Shown here: positions 24,574 through 33,354 of the stretch, piece by piece | Layout of the letters: each line of letters opens with the position of its first letter | Position numbering within the stretch: position 1 is the stretch's first letter | Assembly: GCF_040105385.1 (NCBI RefSeq) | Contig: NZ_JBEDNQ010000001.1 | Span: forward strand, 558,001-622,000 | DNA: 64,000 bases | Source: Pseudonocardia nematodicida | GTDB taxonomy: Bacteria > Actinomycetota > Actinomycetes > Mycobacteriales > Pseudonocardiaceae | Direction of reading: 5' to 3' | The notes under the pieces: generated by a model | Seen by the model: only the letters and a program-made list of their open reading frames with translations | Database searches by the model: none | What the model was told of the DNA's origin: nothing | Position numbers and translations under genes: made by a program

Positions 24574-26127
24574 GTGGCACTCCTCGACTGGGCCATGATC
24601 GGCGGCTACTTCGTCCTGATGATCGTCGTCGGTGTCTGGGCCAAGAACCGGGTCCGCGACTCCGGTGACTTCTTCACCGCGGGCGGCCGGATGCCGTGGT
24701 GGCTCTCCGGGATCTCGCACCACATGTCCGGCTACAGCTCGGCCGTCTTCGTGGGCTACGCGGCGATCGCCTACGACGCGGGCTTCGTGCTCTACGTGTG
24801 GTGGGCGCTGGGCATCACCTTCGCCATGACCGTCGGCTCGTTCCTGTTCGCACCGCGCTGGCCGCGACTGCGCCAGCGGCTCGGGATCATCTCCCCGCTG
24901 GAGTACCTGAAGATCCGCTACGACCTGCGGACCCAGCAGCTGCTCGCATGGAGCGGCTCGCTGCTCAAGATCTTCGACGTCGGCGCGAAGTGGACGGCGA
25001 TGGGCATCCTGCTCAACGTGTTCGCCGGCGTGCCGATGGTCTGGGGGATCCTGCTGACCGGCGGCGTCACGCTCATCTACTGCACGATCGGCGGGCTCTG
25101 GGCCGACGCGCTGACCGATCTCGGGCAGTTCCTGATCCAGTTCGTCGCCGGCATCGTGCTGTTCGTGGCCGTGCTCGGCGCGCTGGAAGGGCTCCCCAGC
25201 ATCTGGACCATGTGGGGCGACCTGCCCGAGGGCAACGCGAGCGTGTTCAACAACGAGTACACCGGGCTGTTCGTCATGGTGTACCTGCTGATCAACACGT
25301 TGTCCTACAACGGCGGCACCTGGAACCTGGCCCAGCGGTTCATCGCCTCGCCCACCGGCAGCACGGCCCGTCGGGCGGCCCTGCTCTCGGCCGGGCTGTA
25401 CCTGGTGTGGCCGCTGGTCATGTTCTTCCCGATGTGGGCGGCCCCGCTGCTGCTGCCCGGCCTCGAGGACACCGAGCAGTCCTACGCCCTGCTCACCACC
25501 CAGCTGCTGCCGGCCGGTCTGGTCGGGCTGGTCCTGGCCGGGCTGTTCTCGCACACCATGTCGATGACCGGCTCGGACGCCAACGCGATCTCCGCCGTAG
25601 TCACCCGCGACATCCTGCCGGCCGTCACCCGCGCCGGACGCGCGCTCACCCCGCGCGGCGAGCTGACCGTCGGCCGGGTCTCGGTCTTCCTGTTCATCGC
25701 GATCAGCATGGGGATCGGTCTCGGCGCCGACAGCTTCGGCGGGGTCATCGGGCTGATCATCGTCTGGTTCGGCGGCCTGGTCGGCCCGATCGCGATCCCG
25801 ATGCTGCTCGGCATGCTGCCCTGGTTCGACCGGTGCGGGCCGACGGCGGCGATCTCGTCCTGGAGCGTCGGAGTCGCGGTGTTCGCCCTGACCAACTTCG
25901 TGTTCGACGACGCGCTGGCCACCCTGGCCCCGGACCAGGTGACCGCGGTCTCGGTCGGCGGGCCGGTGGTCTGCGCGCTGATCACCTACGTGCTCGTCGG
26001 GTTCCTGCGCCCGTGGAACGACCCGGCGGCCCGGGCGCTGGTCGCCTCGCTCGCCGAGGACGCCGCCGACGACGCCCTGGCCCGCGCGAAGGCCGCCCGC
26101 GAGGGGCAGGACGGGACGCATGCCTGA
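24574..26127 (+). CDS. Sodium:solute symporter (SSS family), 517 aa
   Basis: Integral membrane Na+-coupled importer with about 13 helices. The N-terminal ALLDWAMIGGYFVLMIVVGV is helix 1, then the family block RMPWWLSGISHHMSGYSS with likely sodium ligands, and YNGGTWNLAQRFIAS and SMTGSDANAISAVVTRDI later. The GTG at 24574 has GGGAG five bases upstream and is preferred to the GTG five codons earlier. It is the first gene of the LacI-controlled operon and overlaps the AGE gene by eight bases. In this company the likely cargo is a free N-acetylated amino sugar or a related sugar. Symport delivers an unphosphorylated substrate, yet no kinase gene is present. Confidence 0.9.
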   Translation: MALLDWAMIGGYFVLMIVVGVWAKNRVRDSGDFFTAGGRMPWWLSGISHHMSGYSSAVFVGYAAIAYDAGFVLYVWWALGITFAMTVGSFLFAPRWPRLRQRLGIISPLEYLKIRYDLRTQQLLAWSGSLLKIFDVGAKWTAMGILLNVFAGVPMVWGILLTGGVTLIYCTIGGLWADALTDLGQFLIQFVAGIVLFVAVLGALEGLPSIWTMWGDLPEGNASVFNNEYTGLFVMVYLLINTLSYNGGTWNLAQRFIASPTGSTARRAALLSAGLYLVWPLVMFFPMWAAPLLLPGLEDTEQSYALLTTQLLPAGLVGLVLAGLFSHTMSMTGSDANAISAVVTRDILPAVTRAGRALTPRGELTVGRVSVFLFIAISMGIGLGADSFGGVIGLIIVWFGGLVGPIAIPMLLGMLPWFDRCGPTAAISSWSVGVAVFALTNFVFDDALATLAPDQVTAVSVGGPVVCALITYVLVGFLRPWNDPAARALVASLAEDAADDALARAKAAREGQDGTHA

Positions 26128-27394
26128 TCCCACGGCCGCCGAGCGGCACCGGCGCCACCTGGTCGACGACGTCCTGGCCTGGTGGACGGCCCACGGCCCC
26201 GACGAGGAGCACGGCGGTGTCCTGACCTGCTGGGACAACCGCAGCGCGACGCTGGTGTCCACCGACAAGTACACCTGGTCGCAGGGCCGGTGGGCGTGGC
26301 TCACCGCCCGGGTCGCCGCCGCGGCCCAGCGCGGGGTCCTCGGCGTCGACCCGGAGCCGTTCCTGGAGCACAGCGAACGGACCGCGCGGTTCGTCCGCGA
26401 GCACGCCCTGCTGCCGGACGGCCGGGTCGCGTTCGTGACCGACCGGGCCGGGACGCCGCGCGAGCCGCGTCCCGGGTCCGGGCTCGCGACGAGCGTGTTC
26501 GCCGACCTGTTCGCCGCGCTCGGCTTCGCCGGGCTGGCCCAGGTCCGTCCGGAGGGCGGCTGGGGTGCCACGGCCGAGGACCTGCTGCACCGGGCGGCCG
26601 GCACGATCGCCGCGGGCGCGGTCCCGGCCGACCCGTACCCGGTCCCCGAGGGGCACCGCGCGTTCGCCTTCCCGATGATCCTTCTCGGGGTGGGTGAGCA
26701 GGTGCACCGGGCGACCGGGTCGGCAGAGTCCGCGGCGCTCGTCCGCGCCGCCGCCGGGGAGCTCGCCGGTCACGTCGGCGCCGATCACGACGTCGCCGAG
26801 ATGCCGGCCGACGACCCGCGCGACCGCGACGGGCTGGTCGCCCGGCACCGGACGCCCGGCCACACGCTCGAGGCGCTGTGGTTCGCCCACCACGCCCGGG
26901 ACCTGATCGCCGGCACCGGGCTCGACACCCCGCAGGTGCTGGCACCGATCGCGCTGCGCGCCTGCGAGACCGGCTGGGACGCCGAGCACGGTGGGCTGCT
27001 GCGCTACACCGACCGGGACGGCGGGCCGCCCCGCGGCTCCCGCACCGGGCACCCCTACGAGGAGCTCGTCGCCGGCACCTGGGACACCAAGCTGTGGTGG
27101 CCGCACGCCGAGGCGATGTACACGACCACACTCCTCGCCGCCGGGACCGCCGGGACCGCCGAGACCGGTCTCGCCGCCTGGGCCGAGCGTCTCGAGACCT
27201 ACACCTACGCCACGTTCCCGGAGGGCCCCGGCCGGGAATGGACCCAGATCAGGGCCCGCGACGGCTCCCCCGACGACCGCACGGTCGCGTTGCCGGTCAA
27301 GGACCCCTTCCACGTGGCGCGCGCCCTGCTCCTGCTCGTGGAGCAGGCCGGCACCACTGCCGCACCACCGATCACCGAGAGGAACACGAGTTGA
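26120..27394 (+). CDS. AGE-family epimerase/isomerase (N-acylglucosamine 2-epimerase fold), 424 aa
   Basis: An (alpha/alpha)6-barrel protein of the N-acylglucosamine 2-epimerase family. Landmarks are TDKYTWSQGRWAWLTARV (residues about 48-65), the region PGHTLEALWFAHHARDL with the catalytic-type His, and TKLWWPHAEAMYTT with the second active-site WPHAE. Members interconvert C2 epimers such as N-acetylmannosamine and N-acetylglucosamine, or mannose/glucose. Eight-base overlap with the symporter and TTGA overlap with nagB indicate tight coupling. Next to nagA and nagB the parsimonious role is ManNAc-to-GlcNAc epimerisation of an imported sugar. Many AGE proteins act on other aldoses, so the substrate is inference. 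Confidence 0.85.
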   Translation: MPDPTAAERHRRHLVDDVLAWWTAHGPDEEHGGVLTCWDNRSATLVSTDKYTWSQGRWAWLTARVAAAAQRGVLGVDPEPFLEHSERTARFVREHALLPDGRVAFVTDRAGTPREPRPGSGLATSVFADLFAALGFAGLAQVRPEGGWGATAEDLLHRAAGTIAAGAVPADPYPVPEGHRAFAFPMILLGVGEQVHRATGSAESAALVRAAAGELAGHVGADHDVAEMPADDPRDRDGLVARHRTPGHTLEALWFAHHARDLIAGTGLDTPQVLAPIALRACETGWDAEHGGLLRYTDRDGGPPRGSRTGHPYEELVAGTWDTKLWWPHAEAMYTTTLLAAGTAGTAETGLAAWAERLETYTYATFPEGPGREWTQIRARDGSPDDRTVALPVKDPFHVARALLLLVEQAGTTAAPPITERNTS

Positions 27395-28164
27395 CGCACG
27401 AGGACGTCCCCGGAGCCCCGCAGGTGCGGGTCTTCGAGACCCGCACCGAGATGGGCGCCACGGCCGCGGCCGATGTCGCCGCCGAGCTGCGAGCGCGGCT
27501 GGCCCGCCAGGACGAGGTCCGCATGGTGTTCGCCGCGGCGCCCAGCCAGCAGGACATGCTCGACGAGCTCGCCGTCGCCGAGGGCGTGGACTGGAGCCGG
27601 GTCACGGCGTTCCACATGGACGAGTACCTCGGTCTGCCCACCGGTGCGCCGCAACGGTTCGGCGCGTGGCTGGGACAGGCGTTGTTCGACCGGGTGCCGC
27701 TCGGCGCGGTGCACCTGATCGACCCCGAGGGCGACCCGGACGGCGCGGCATACGCGGCGCTGCTCGCCGCGGCACCCGTCGACGTCGTCTGCCTGGGGAT
27801 CGGCGAGAACGGGCACCTGGCGTTCAACGACCCACCGGACGCGCGCCTCGACGACACGCGCGACGTCGCGGTCGTGACGCTCGACCAGGTCTCCCGCACC
27901 CAGCAGGTCGCCGACGGCCTGTTCGACGCCGTCGACGCCGTCCCGACGCACGCGATCACGCTGACGATCCCCCGACTGCTGGCCGCCGGGCGGCTGTTCT
28001 GCGTCGTGCCCGGCGCCGCCAAGCGCGACGCGGTGACCCGGGCGCTGCACGGCCCGCTCACCGCGGAGGTCCCGGCGTCGGCGCTGCGCCGGCACCCGGA
28101 CTGCACGCTCTACCTGGACACCGCCTCCGCGCCCCGGCCCGAGACCGCGGGGGCCTCGCGGTGA
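27391..28164 (+). CDS. nagB: Glucosamine-6-phosphate deaminase/isomerase, 257 aa
   Basis: NagB-type enzyme converting glucosamine 6-phosphate to fructose 6-phosphate and ammonia. Motifs: AFHMDEYLGL (DEY at 77-79, catalytic Asp), LGIGENGHLAFNDPP (136-149, with catalytic His142) and VPGAAKRDAVTRAL for the phosphate end. Canonical NagB has GVDGH; here GENGH, a common variation in the wider sugar-isomerase family. The start is TTG 27391, whose TTGA overlaps the previous stop, with AGAGG upstream. It lies between the AGE epimerase and the SIS protein in an operon that also contains nagA, which supports an amino-sugar role over 6-phosphogluconolactonase. Confidence 0.88.
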   Translation: MTHEDVPGAPQVRVFETRTEMGATAAADVAAELRARLARQDEVRMVFAAAPSQQDMLDELAVAEGVDWSRVTAFHMDEYLGLPTGAPQRFGAWLGQALFDRVPLGAVHLIDPEGDPDGAAYAALLAAAPVDVVCLGIGENGHLAFNDPPDARLDDTRDVAVVTLDQVSRTQQVADGLFDAVDAVPTHAITLTIPRLLAAGRLFCVVPGAAKRDAVTRALHGPLTAEVPASALRRHPDCTLYLDTASAPRPETAGASR

Positions 28165-28922
28165 CCGGTGACGACCTGGTCGGGGACTACCTCGACCGGA
28201 TCCACACCCACCTGCGCGCGCTGGCCGAGCAGGAGTCGGACGCGCTGGCCCGCGCGGCGACCATGGTCGCCGACCAGGTGGCCGCGGACCGGCTGGTGCA
28301 CGTGTTCGGTCCCGGCGGACACTCCAACCTGGCCGCGCAGGAGATCTTCTTCCGGGCCGGCGGGCTGATGCACGTCTCGGCGATCCTCGACGACGGCACC
28401 CTGCTCTCGAACGGGGCGCTGCGGTCGATGGCGATGGAACGCACCCCCGGCTACGGCCGGGTGGTGATCGACGACCACGACCTGGGCCCGGACGACCTGC
28501 TGATCCTGGTCAACGCCTACGGCATCAACGCCGCCCTGATCGACGCCGCGCTCACCGCCCGGGACCGCGGGGTCCGGCTGATCGGGGTGAGCTCGCGCGA
28601 GCACGCCGAGAACACCAAGCCGGACCACCCGGCCCGGCACCCGTCGGGCGCGAACCTGCACGACCTGGTCGACGTCGCCGTCGACTCGAAGGTCCCGGTC
28701 GGCGATGCGGTCATGCGGGTACCCGGTTCCGCGGAACCGGTCGCCGCGATCTCGACGTTCGCCAACGCGTTCCTGCTCAACGCCCTGGTGCTGCGCACGG
28801 TCGCCGAGCTGGGCGCCCGGGGCGTCGAGCCGCCGGTGTGGCGCAGCGGCAACGCCCCGGGCGGCGACGAGGCGAACGGCGCGTTCCTGCACCGGTTCCG
28901 GTCCCGGGTGCGTGCGCTGTGA
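28161..28922 (+). CDS. SIS-domain sugar-phosphate-binding protein (UPF0309-like), 253 aa
   Basis: A single SIS domain: LVHVFGPGGHSNLAAQEIFFRAGG (about residues 44-67) forms the phosphosugar-binding P-loop-like turn, followed by DDLLILVNAYGINAALIDAAL and RLIGVSSREHAENT. It lacks an HTH, so it is an enzyme or binding protein rather than a regulator. It is not a MurQ etherase by its motifs as far as I can see. GTG start overlaps the nagB stop (GTGA). Related uncharacterised SIS proteins occur in sugar operons. An isomerase or deaminase step on an amino-sugar phosphate is likely but unproven. Confidence 0.8.
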   Translation: MTGDDLVGDYLDRIHTHLRALAEQESDALARAATMVADQVAADRLVHVFGPGGHSNLAAQEIFFRAGGLMHVSAILDDGTLLSNGALRSMAMERTPGYGRVVIDDHDLGPDDLLILVNAYGINAALIDAALTARDRGVRLIGVSSREHAENTKPDHPARHPSGANLHDLVDVAVDSKVPVGDAVMRVPGSAEPVAAISTFANAFLLNALVLRTVAELGARGVEPPVWRSGNAPGGDEANGAFLHRFRSRVRAL

Positions 28923-30067
28923 TCCCCGCGCGCACCCTGCGCGGCCGCGATGCGCTGACCGGGCGGGCCGTCGAGATCGGCGTCGAGGACGGGTACGTGC
29001 GGTCGGTGCGGCCGTGGACCCCCGCCGGCGGCGACGACGTCCCGCTGCTGGCCCCCGGCCTGGTGGACCTGCAGGTCAACGGCTTCGCCGGGCACGACGT
29101 CAACGGCACGGACGTCGACGCCGGCGAGGTGATCGCGCTGACCCGCGCGCTCGCCCGGGCCGGGACCACCACCTGGGTGCCGACGGTGATCACCGCGTCC
29201 GAGGACGACATCGCCGGCTCGCTGCGGGCGATCGCGCAGGCCCGCCGCAGCGACCCGGCGACTGCGCGGGCGGTGCCGTACGTGCACGTCGAGGGGCCCT
29301 TCATCAGCGCCGAGGACGGGCCGCGCGGAGTGCACCCGGCCGCCCAGGTGCGCCCACCCGACGTCGCCGAGCTGGAGCGCTGGCAGGCCGCCTGCGACGG
29401 GCTGGTCGGCATGGTCACCCTCTCGCCGCACCATCCCGGTTCGGCCGGGTTCGTGGCGGCGGCCACCGCGCGGGGTGTGCTCGTCGCGATCGGGCACACC
29501 GGCGCGTCGCCGGAGGAGATCCATGCCGCGGCCGACGCCGGGGCGTCGATGTCGACGCACCTGGGCAACGGGGCGCACGCGGTCCTGGCCCGGCACCCGA
29601 ACTACCTGTGGGCCCAGCTCGCCGACGACCGGCTCACCGCGGGGTTCGTCGCCGACGGCCACCACCTGCCCGCCGACACGCTGCGCAGCATGCTGCGGGC
29701 GAAGGGGCTCGAGCGCTCGTTCCTCGTCTCCGACTCGGTGGCGCTGGCCGGGCTGCCGCCGGGTGAGTACACGACACCGGTCGGCGGCCGGGTGGAGCTC
29801 TCCGCGGACGGGCGGCTGGCCGAGGCCGGGACGCCGTACCTGGCCGGTGCGGCGCGCTGCCTGGCGGAGTGCGTGGCCACCGCGCGCCGGGACGCCGGTC
29901 TCACCCTGGCCGAGGCGCTCCGGCTGGCCACCACCTCGCCCGGCCGGTTCGCCGGCGGGCGCGGACGGCTCGTGCCGGGCGCACCGGCCGACCTGCTCCG
30001 GCTCACCGACGACGGCATCGACACGGCCGTCGTCGAGGTGATCGCCGGCGGGGAGCCGGTGGCGTGA
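28919..30067 (+). CDS. nagA: N-acetylglucosamine-6-phosphate deacetylase, 382 aa
   Basis: Metal-dependent amidohydrolase removing acetate from GlcNAc 6-phosphate before NagB acts. Motifs: LAPGLVDLQVNGFAGHDV near the N-terminus, VEGPFIS with the metal-binding Glu, AIGHTGASPEEIHAAADAG with metal His, MSTHLGNGAHAV (the second metal His), ADGHHLP and VSDSVALAG holding the catalytic Asp. The His-x-His of the classical dinuclear site is absent in QVNG, as in mononuclear NagA proteins. The GTG start overlaps the SIS stop, and its own stop overlaps the next gene, so translation of the cluster is continuous. Length is typical. Confidence 0.9.
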   Translation: MIPARTLRGRDALTGRAVEIGVEDGYVRSVRPWTPAGGDDVPLLAPGLVDLQVNGFAGHDVNGTDVDAGEVIALTRALARAGTTTWVPTVITASEDDIAGSLRAIAQARRSDPATARAVPYVHVEGPFISAEDGPRGVHPAAQVRPPDVAELERWQAACDGLVGMVTLSPHHPGSAGFVAAATARGVLVAIGHTGASPEEIHAAADAGASMSTHLGNGAHAVLARHPNYLWAQLADDRLTAGFVADGHHLPADTLRSMLRAKGLERSFLVSDSVALAGLPPGEYTTPVGGRVELSADGRLAEAGTPYLAGAARCLAECVATARRDAGLTLAEALRLATTSPGRFAGGRGRLVPGAPADLLRLTDDGIDTAVVEVIAGGEPVA

Positions 30068-31356
30068 GCGTGCGCGCCGGCGTCGCGGTCGTCGACGTCA
30101 CGCCGGCCCCCGGCGCGGCGATGTCCGGGTTCGCCGCGCGCACCCGGCCGGCGTCGGGCGTGCACGACCCGCTGACCGTGCGGGCCCTGTGCGTCGGGGA
30201 CACCGCGCTGGTGACGGTGGACGTCGTCGGTCTGCACGAGGACCTGTGCCGGCGGGTCCGGGACCGGTGCGCGGGCGTCGCCCGGCACGTCGTCGTGCAC
30301 GCCACGCACACCCACGGCGGCCCGGTGAGCATGCCCGGACGCCTCGGGGACGGCCTCGATCCCGTCTGGCTGGACGGCGTCGAGCAGGCCTGCGTCGAGG
30401 CCGTCGGGCGGGCCGCCGCGCGGCAGGAGGACGTGCGGGTCCGCGCCGGTCGCGGCTCGGATCCCGGGGTCGCGCGCAACCGCCGTCGTCCCGGCGGTCC
30501 GGTCGACCGCGAGCTGCCGGTGATCCGGTTCGACCGGGCCGACGGGACGACGCTCGCGGTGCTGGTGTCGCACGCCTGCCACCCGGCGGTCCTCGGCCCG
30601 GACAACACGCTGCTCACCGCGGACTACCCGGCCACCGTCCGCGACCGTCTCGAACGCGAGCTGGCCACGACCGTCGTCTACGCGACCGGCTGTGCGGGCG
30701 ACACGAACACCGGCCACAAGGCCGCGGACTCGTGGTCGGCGGGACCGTCCGCAGACCGCACCTTCGACGCGGCGGCCCGGGTCGGGGCGCAGGTGGCCGA
30801 TGCCGCCCTCCGCGCCGCCCTCGGCCCCGCGGCGGCCGACGACACCGTGGCGGCCGACGACACCGTGGCCGGACACACCGATCCCGTCGTCCTCGACCTG
30901 GACGTCCCCGGCCCGGACGCGCTGAGCCGGGAGGCCGCGGACTGGACCGCGCGCCGTACGGGTGCCGCCCCGGCCACCGCCGAGCTGTACCGGGTCTGGG
31001 CGGACTGGGCCCGGTCGGTGCCCACCGACCCGCGGCGTTCGTGGAACGGCGATGTCACCGTGCTGCGCTGGGGCCCGGTCACCCTGGTCGCGCTGCCCGG
31101 CGAACCGTTCGCGCACACGGCCGGGATGATCCGTGCACGGCTCGTGGCCCCTGGCATCGTCGTCGTCATCGGGTACGCCAACGGGGTGCCGGGTTATCTG
31201 CCGGTGTGTGACGAGTACCCGCTCGGTGGCTACGAGGTCGACGACGCGCACCGCTACTACGGCATGCCCGGACCGTTCGCGACCGGATCGGCCGAACGCG
31301 TCGTCGACGCCGCGCTGCGAGCGGGTGCATGGTCGTCGCGGCCCGGACCGCGATAG
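30064..31356 (+). CDS. Neutral/alkaline ceramidase-like hydrolase, 430 aa
   Basis: Related to the N-terminal zinc amidase domain of neutral ceramidases. Likely zinc ligands are kept: HATHTHGGP (residues 79-87), VSHACHP, the Glu in ALPGEPF and the Tyr in GYANGVPGYLPVCDEYPLGGYE. The usual catalytic NSGDVSPN block is replaced by GCAGDTNTG, so the nucleophilic Ser appears absent. There is no signal peptide; the protein starts VSVRAGVAVVDVTP, unlike secreted ceramidases. GTG start overlaps the nagA stop, placing it last in the amino-sugar operon. I infer a cytoplasmic amidase or esterase acting on an N-acyl or O-acyl sugar rather than on ceramide; the real substrate is unknown. Confidence 0.75.
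   Translation: MSVRAGVAVVDVTPAPGAAMSGFAARTRPASGVHDPLTVRALCVGDTALVTVDVVGLHEDLCRRVRDRCAGVARHVVVHATHTHGGPVSMPGRLGDGLDPVWLDGVEQACVEAVGRAAARQEDVRVRAGRGSDPGVARNRRRPGGPVDRELPVIRFDRADGTTLAVLVSHACHPAVLGPDNTLLTADYPATVRDRLERELATTVVYATGCAGDTNTGHKAADSWSAGPSADRTFDAAARVGAQVADAALRAALGPAAADDTVAADDTVAGHTDPVVLDLDVPGPDALSREAADWTARRTGAAPATAELYRVWADWARSVPTDPRRSWNGDVTVLRWGPVTLVALPGEPFAHTAGMIRARLVAPGIVVVIGYANGVPGYLPVCDEYPLGGYEVDDAHRYYGMPGPFATGSAERVVDAALRAGAWSSRPGPR
30831..30866. repeat. 18-bp perfect tandem duplication inside the ceramidase-like gene
   Basis: GGCGGCCGACGACACCGT occurs twice in direct succession (30831-30848, 30849-30866). It encodes an exact repeat of AADDTV in frame and lies in a linker between conserved blocks. 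It is probably a recent slippage product without functional effect. Confidence 0.8.
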
Positions 31357-31402
31357 CCACCCTCTCAAGCACATTCCCCGTGGCGTGGGCGTGCTCTCGG
31401 GT

Positions 31403-33238
31403 TCAGCGCACCACCCGACCCCGTCGCGCGGCCCGCCCGATCGCCGCGACGAGTCGCTCGCGTGCGTGACACGGGTCGTCCAGGGTCGACCGGGCGGCCT
31501 CGGCCAGCAACCGGTGCCGGTATCCCAGCCCGGTCGCCGTGCGGGCGAGCAGCCCGGTGTCCAGGACCTGGTGGAGTGTCCCCTCGGGCAGGTCCAGCGC
31601 CGCGATCTCGCAGGTGGCCAGCGGTCGGCCGGCCACGGCGAGGATCTCGACGAGGTCGTGGGACGGCCCGTCGAGACACGCCGTGGCGCTGCGGACCCGG
31701 GCCCGCAACGACACCGTGACCAACCCGTCGGCAGGGCCGGCGGCGAGCGCCCTGGCACTCTCGGCCGCCAGCATCGGATTGCCCTCCGCGGCCCGCACGG
31801 CGCGGGCCACCCCGTGGTCGTCGAGCGACGCCGTGGCCCGGACCATCCGGGCGACGGCGTGGTCGGGCAGTGCGCCCACGACGAGCTCGTCGACGGTGAC
31901 GCCCCGCCCGTGCAGATCCGCGAGCACGGCGTCGACCTCCGGCCGGGCGGGGCGGTCGACGCGGGTGAGCACCAGGAGGACCGGCAGATCCGTCAGCCGC
32001 CGGCCGACGTGCGCCAGCAGCGCCAGGCTCGCCCGGTCGGCGCGCTGCACGTCCTCGGCGACCAGCAGTAGCGGGCGGTCGTGGGCGGCCCACTCGACCA
32101 GGTGCACGACCGCGTCCCGCACCCGCAGCCGTTCCAGCTCGGGAGCGGCGACCGGGGCGGGCGCATCGCTCCGGCCCCACACCAGGATCAGGTCCGGGCA
32201 GAACCTGCCCAGGTCGGCCGGCCAGAGCGCACGTGCCGGCGGTACGGGGACCTCCGCGGCCAGTGCGCGGGCGAGCTCCTGCCACAGCGCGAGCGGGGAC
32301 TCACCGCCGACGTCGGAGGCGGTCCCCACGGCGGCCCCGCCGCCGCAGCCCGCCGCCCGTGCGGCCATCTCGGCGACGAGCCGGGTCCGGCCGATCCCGG
32401 CCTCGCCGGTGACGACGACGACCCGGCCACATCCCCGCCGAGCCGCGGTCCAGGCGGCGCCGAGCAGCCGCAGCTCGACCGCGCGGCCGACGAACGGCGC
32501 GCCGAACGCGACCGGTCCGGCGGTGCGCAGTCCGTGCAGGCCGTCGAGCACCGCCCGGGTGGCCGCGTCGGGGACGACGCCGAGCTCGTCACGCAACCGG
32601 CCGGTGAACTCGCGGCCCGCCACGAGAGCGCCCGCGCGGTCGCCCGCGGCGACCAGCCGGCGCAGCAGGTCTCGGTGTGCGGGCTCGTCCAGCGGGGTCA
32701 GCGCGCAGCGGCGGCGGGACCAGCGGACCGCGTCGGCGGGGTCGCCGTCCCGCTCGGCGGACGCGGCGGCGGCGTCGAGCAGCCCGATCAGATCGGTGCG
32801 GTGCTCGGCGCGTGCCCGCTCCGCCCACTCCTGCGTCCAGCCCTCCAGCAGCGCCGCGGTCCCGCAGGCGGCCGCGGCGCCACGCGCGTCCCCGGCGCCG
32901 ATCAGCCCACGGACCCGTCCGAGATCGGTCTCGACCCGGCCGGGGCGCAGGCCGAGCGTCGTACGGGTCGCCACGACCTCGTCGTCCAGCACCCGGCGCA
33001 ACGCCCACACCGAGGTCCGCAGGTTCGCCCGGGCGACCCGGTCCGGCACGTCCGGCCAGAACCGGGCGGCGAGCCGGTCGCGCCCGACGGGCTCGCGGGC
33101 CAGCGCGAGCGAGACGAGCAGGCGGTGTTGCGGGCCCGGGAGCACCAGCGGGGTCCCGTCCCGTTCCACGGAAGGCTCGCCCAGCAGCTGCATGCGCAGC
33201 ACGGCCGCGAGGCTAGACCCGTCTCCGCCCGGTGCCAT
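31403..33238 (-). CDS. BTAD/AAA transcriptional regulator (AfsR-like, no C-terminal repeats), 611 aa
   Basis: N-terminal OmpR-like winged helix (about 15-90: LLGEPSVERDG to LRRVLDD), a bacterial transcriptional activation domain (about 100-240, ending FTGRLRDELGVVPD), then an AAA ATPase beginning PFVGRAVELRLLG. The P-loop reads GEAGIGRTRL (278-287): the invariant Walker A Lys is Arg. A Walker B-like LLLVAEDVQ follows. No tetratricopeptide or LuxR domain is present at the C-terminus. The start is uncertain: ATG 33238 is chosen, ATG 33193 would begin directly at the winged helix. Divergent from a methyltransferase gene, which is its probable target. Confidence 0.8.
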   Translation of the reverse strand: MAPGGDGSSLAAVLRMQLLGEPSVERDGTPLVLPGPQHRLLVSLALAREPVGRDRLAARFWPDVPDRVARANLRTSVWALRRVLDDEVVATRTTLGLRPGRVETDLGRVRGLIGAGDARGAAAACGTAALLEGWTQEWAERARAEHRTDLIGLLDAAAASAERDGDPADAVRWSRRRCALTPLDEPAHRDLLRRLVAAGDRAGALVAGREFTGRLRDELGVVPDAATRAVLDGLHGLRTAGPVAFGAPFVGRAVELRLLGAAWTAARRGCGRVVVVTGEAGIGRTRLVAEMAARAAGCGGGAAVGTASDVGGESPLALWQELARALAAEVPVPPARALWPADLGRFCPDLILVWGRSDAPAPVAAPELERLRVRDAVVHLVEWAAHDRPLLLVAEDVQRADRASLALLAHVGRRLTDLPVLLVLTRVDRPARPEVDAVLADLHGRGVTVDELVVGALPDHAVARMVRATASLDDHGVARAVRAAEGNPMLAAESARALAAGPADGLVTVSLRARVRSATACLDGPSHDLVEILAVAGRPLATCEIAALDLPEGTLHQVLDTGLLARTATGLGYRHRLLAEAARSTLDDPCHARERLVAAIGRAARRGRVVR

Positions 33239-33354
33239 CGTCAATTCTGTGGAGACCCCGGCTCCGCCGTTGACGGCGCGGTGGACGGTGTGTCGTGACC
33301 CTCGCGACCCGCGCCCGGATCCACGGGCGCCACACGGCACGAGGAGGAGGCACC

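Noticed and set aside
30831..30866. VNTR-like tandem repeat as a contingency element
   Set aside because: Two copies of an in-frame 18-mer in a linker do not change the reading frame; simple slippage explains it.
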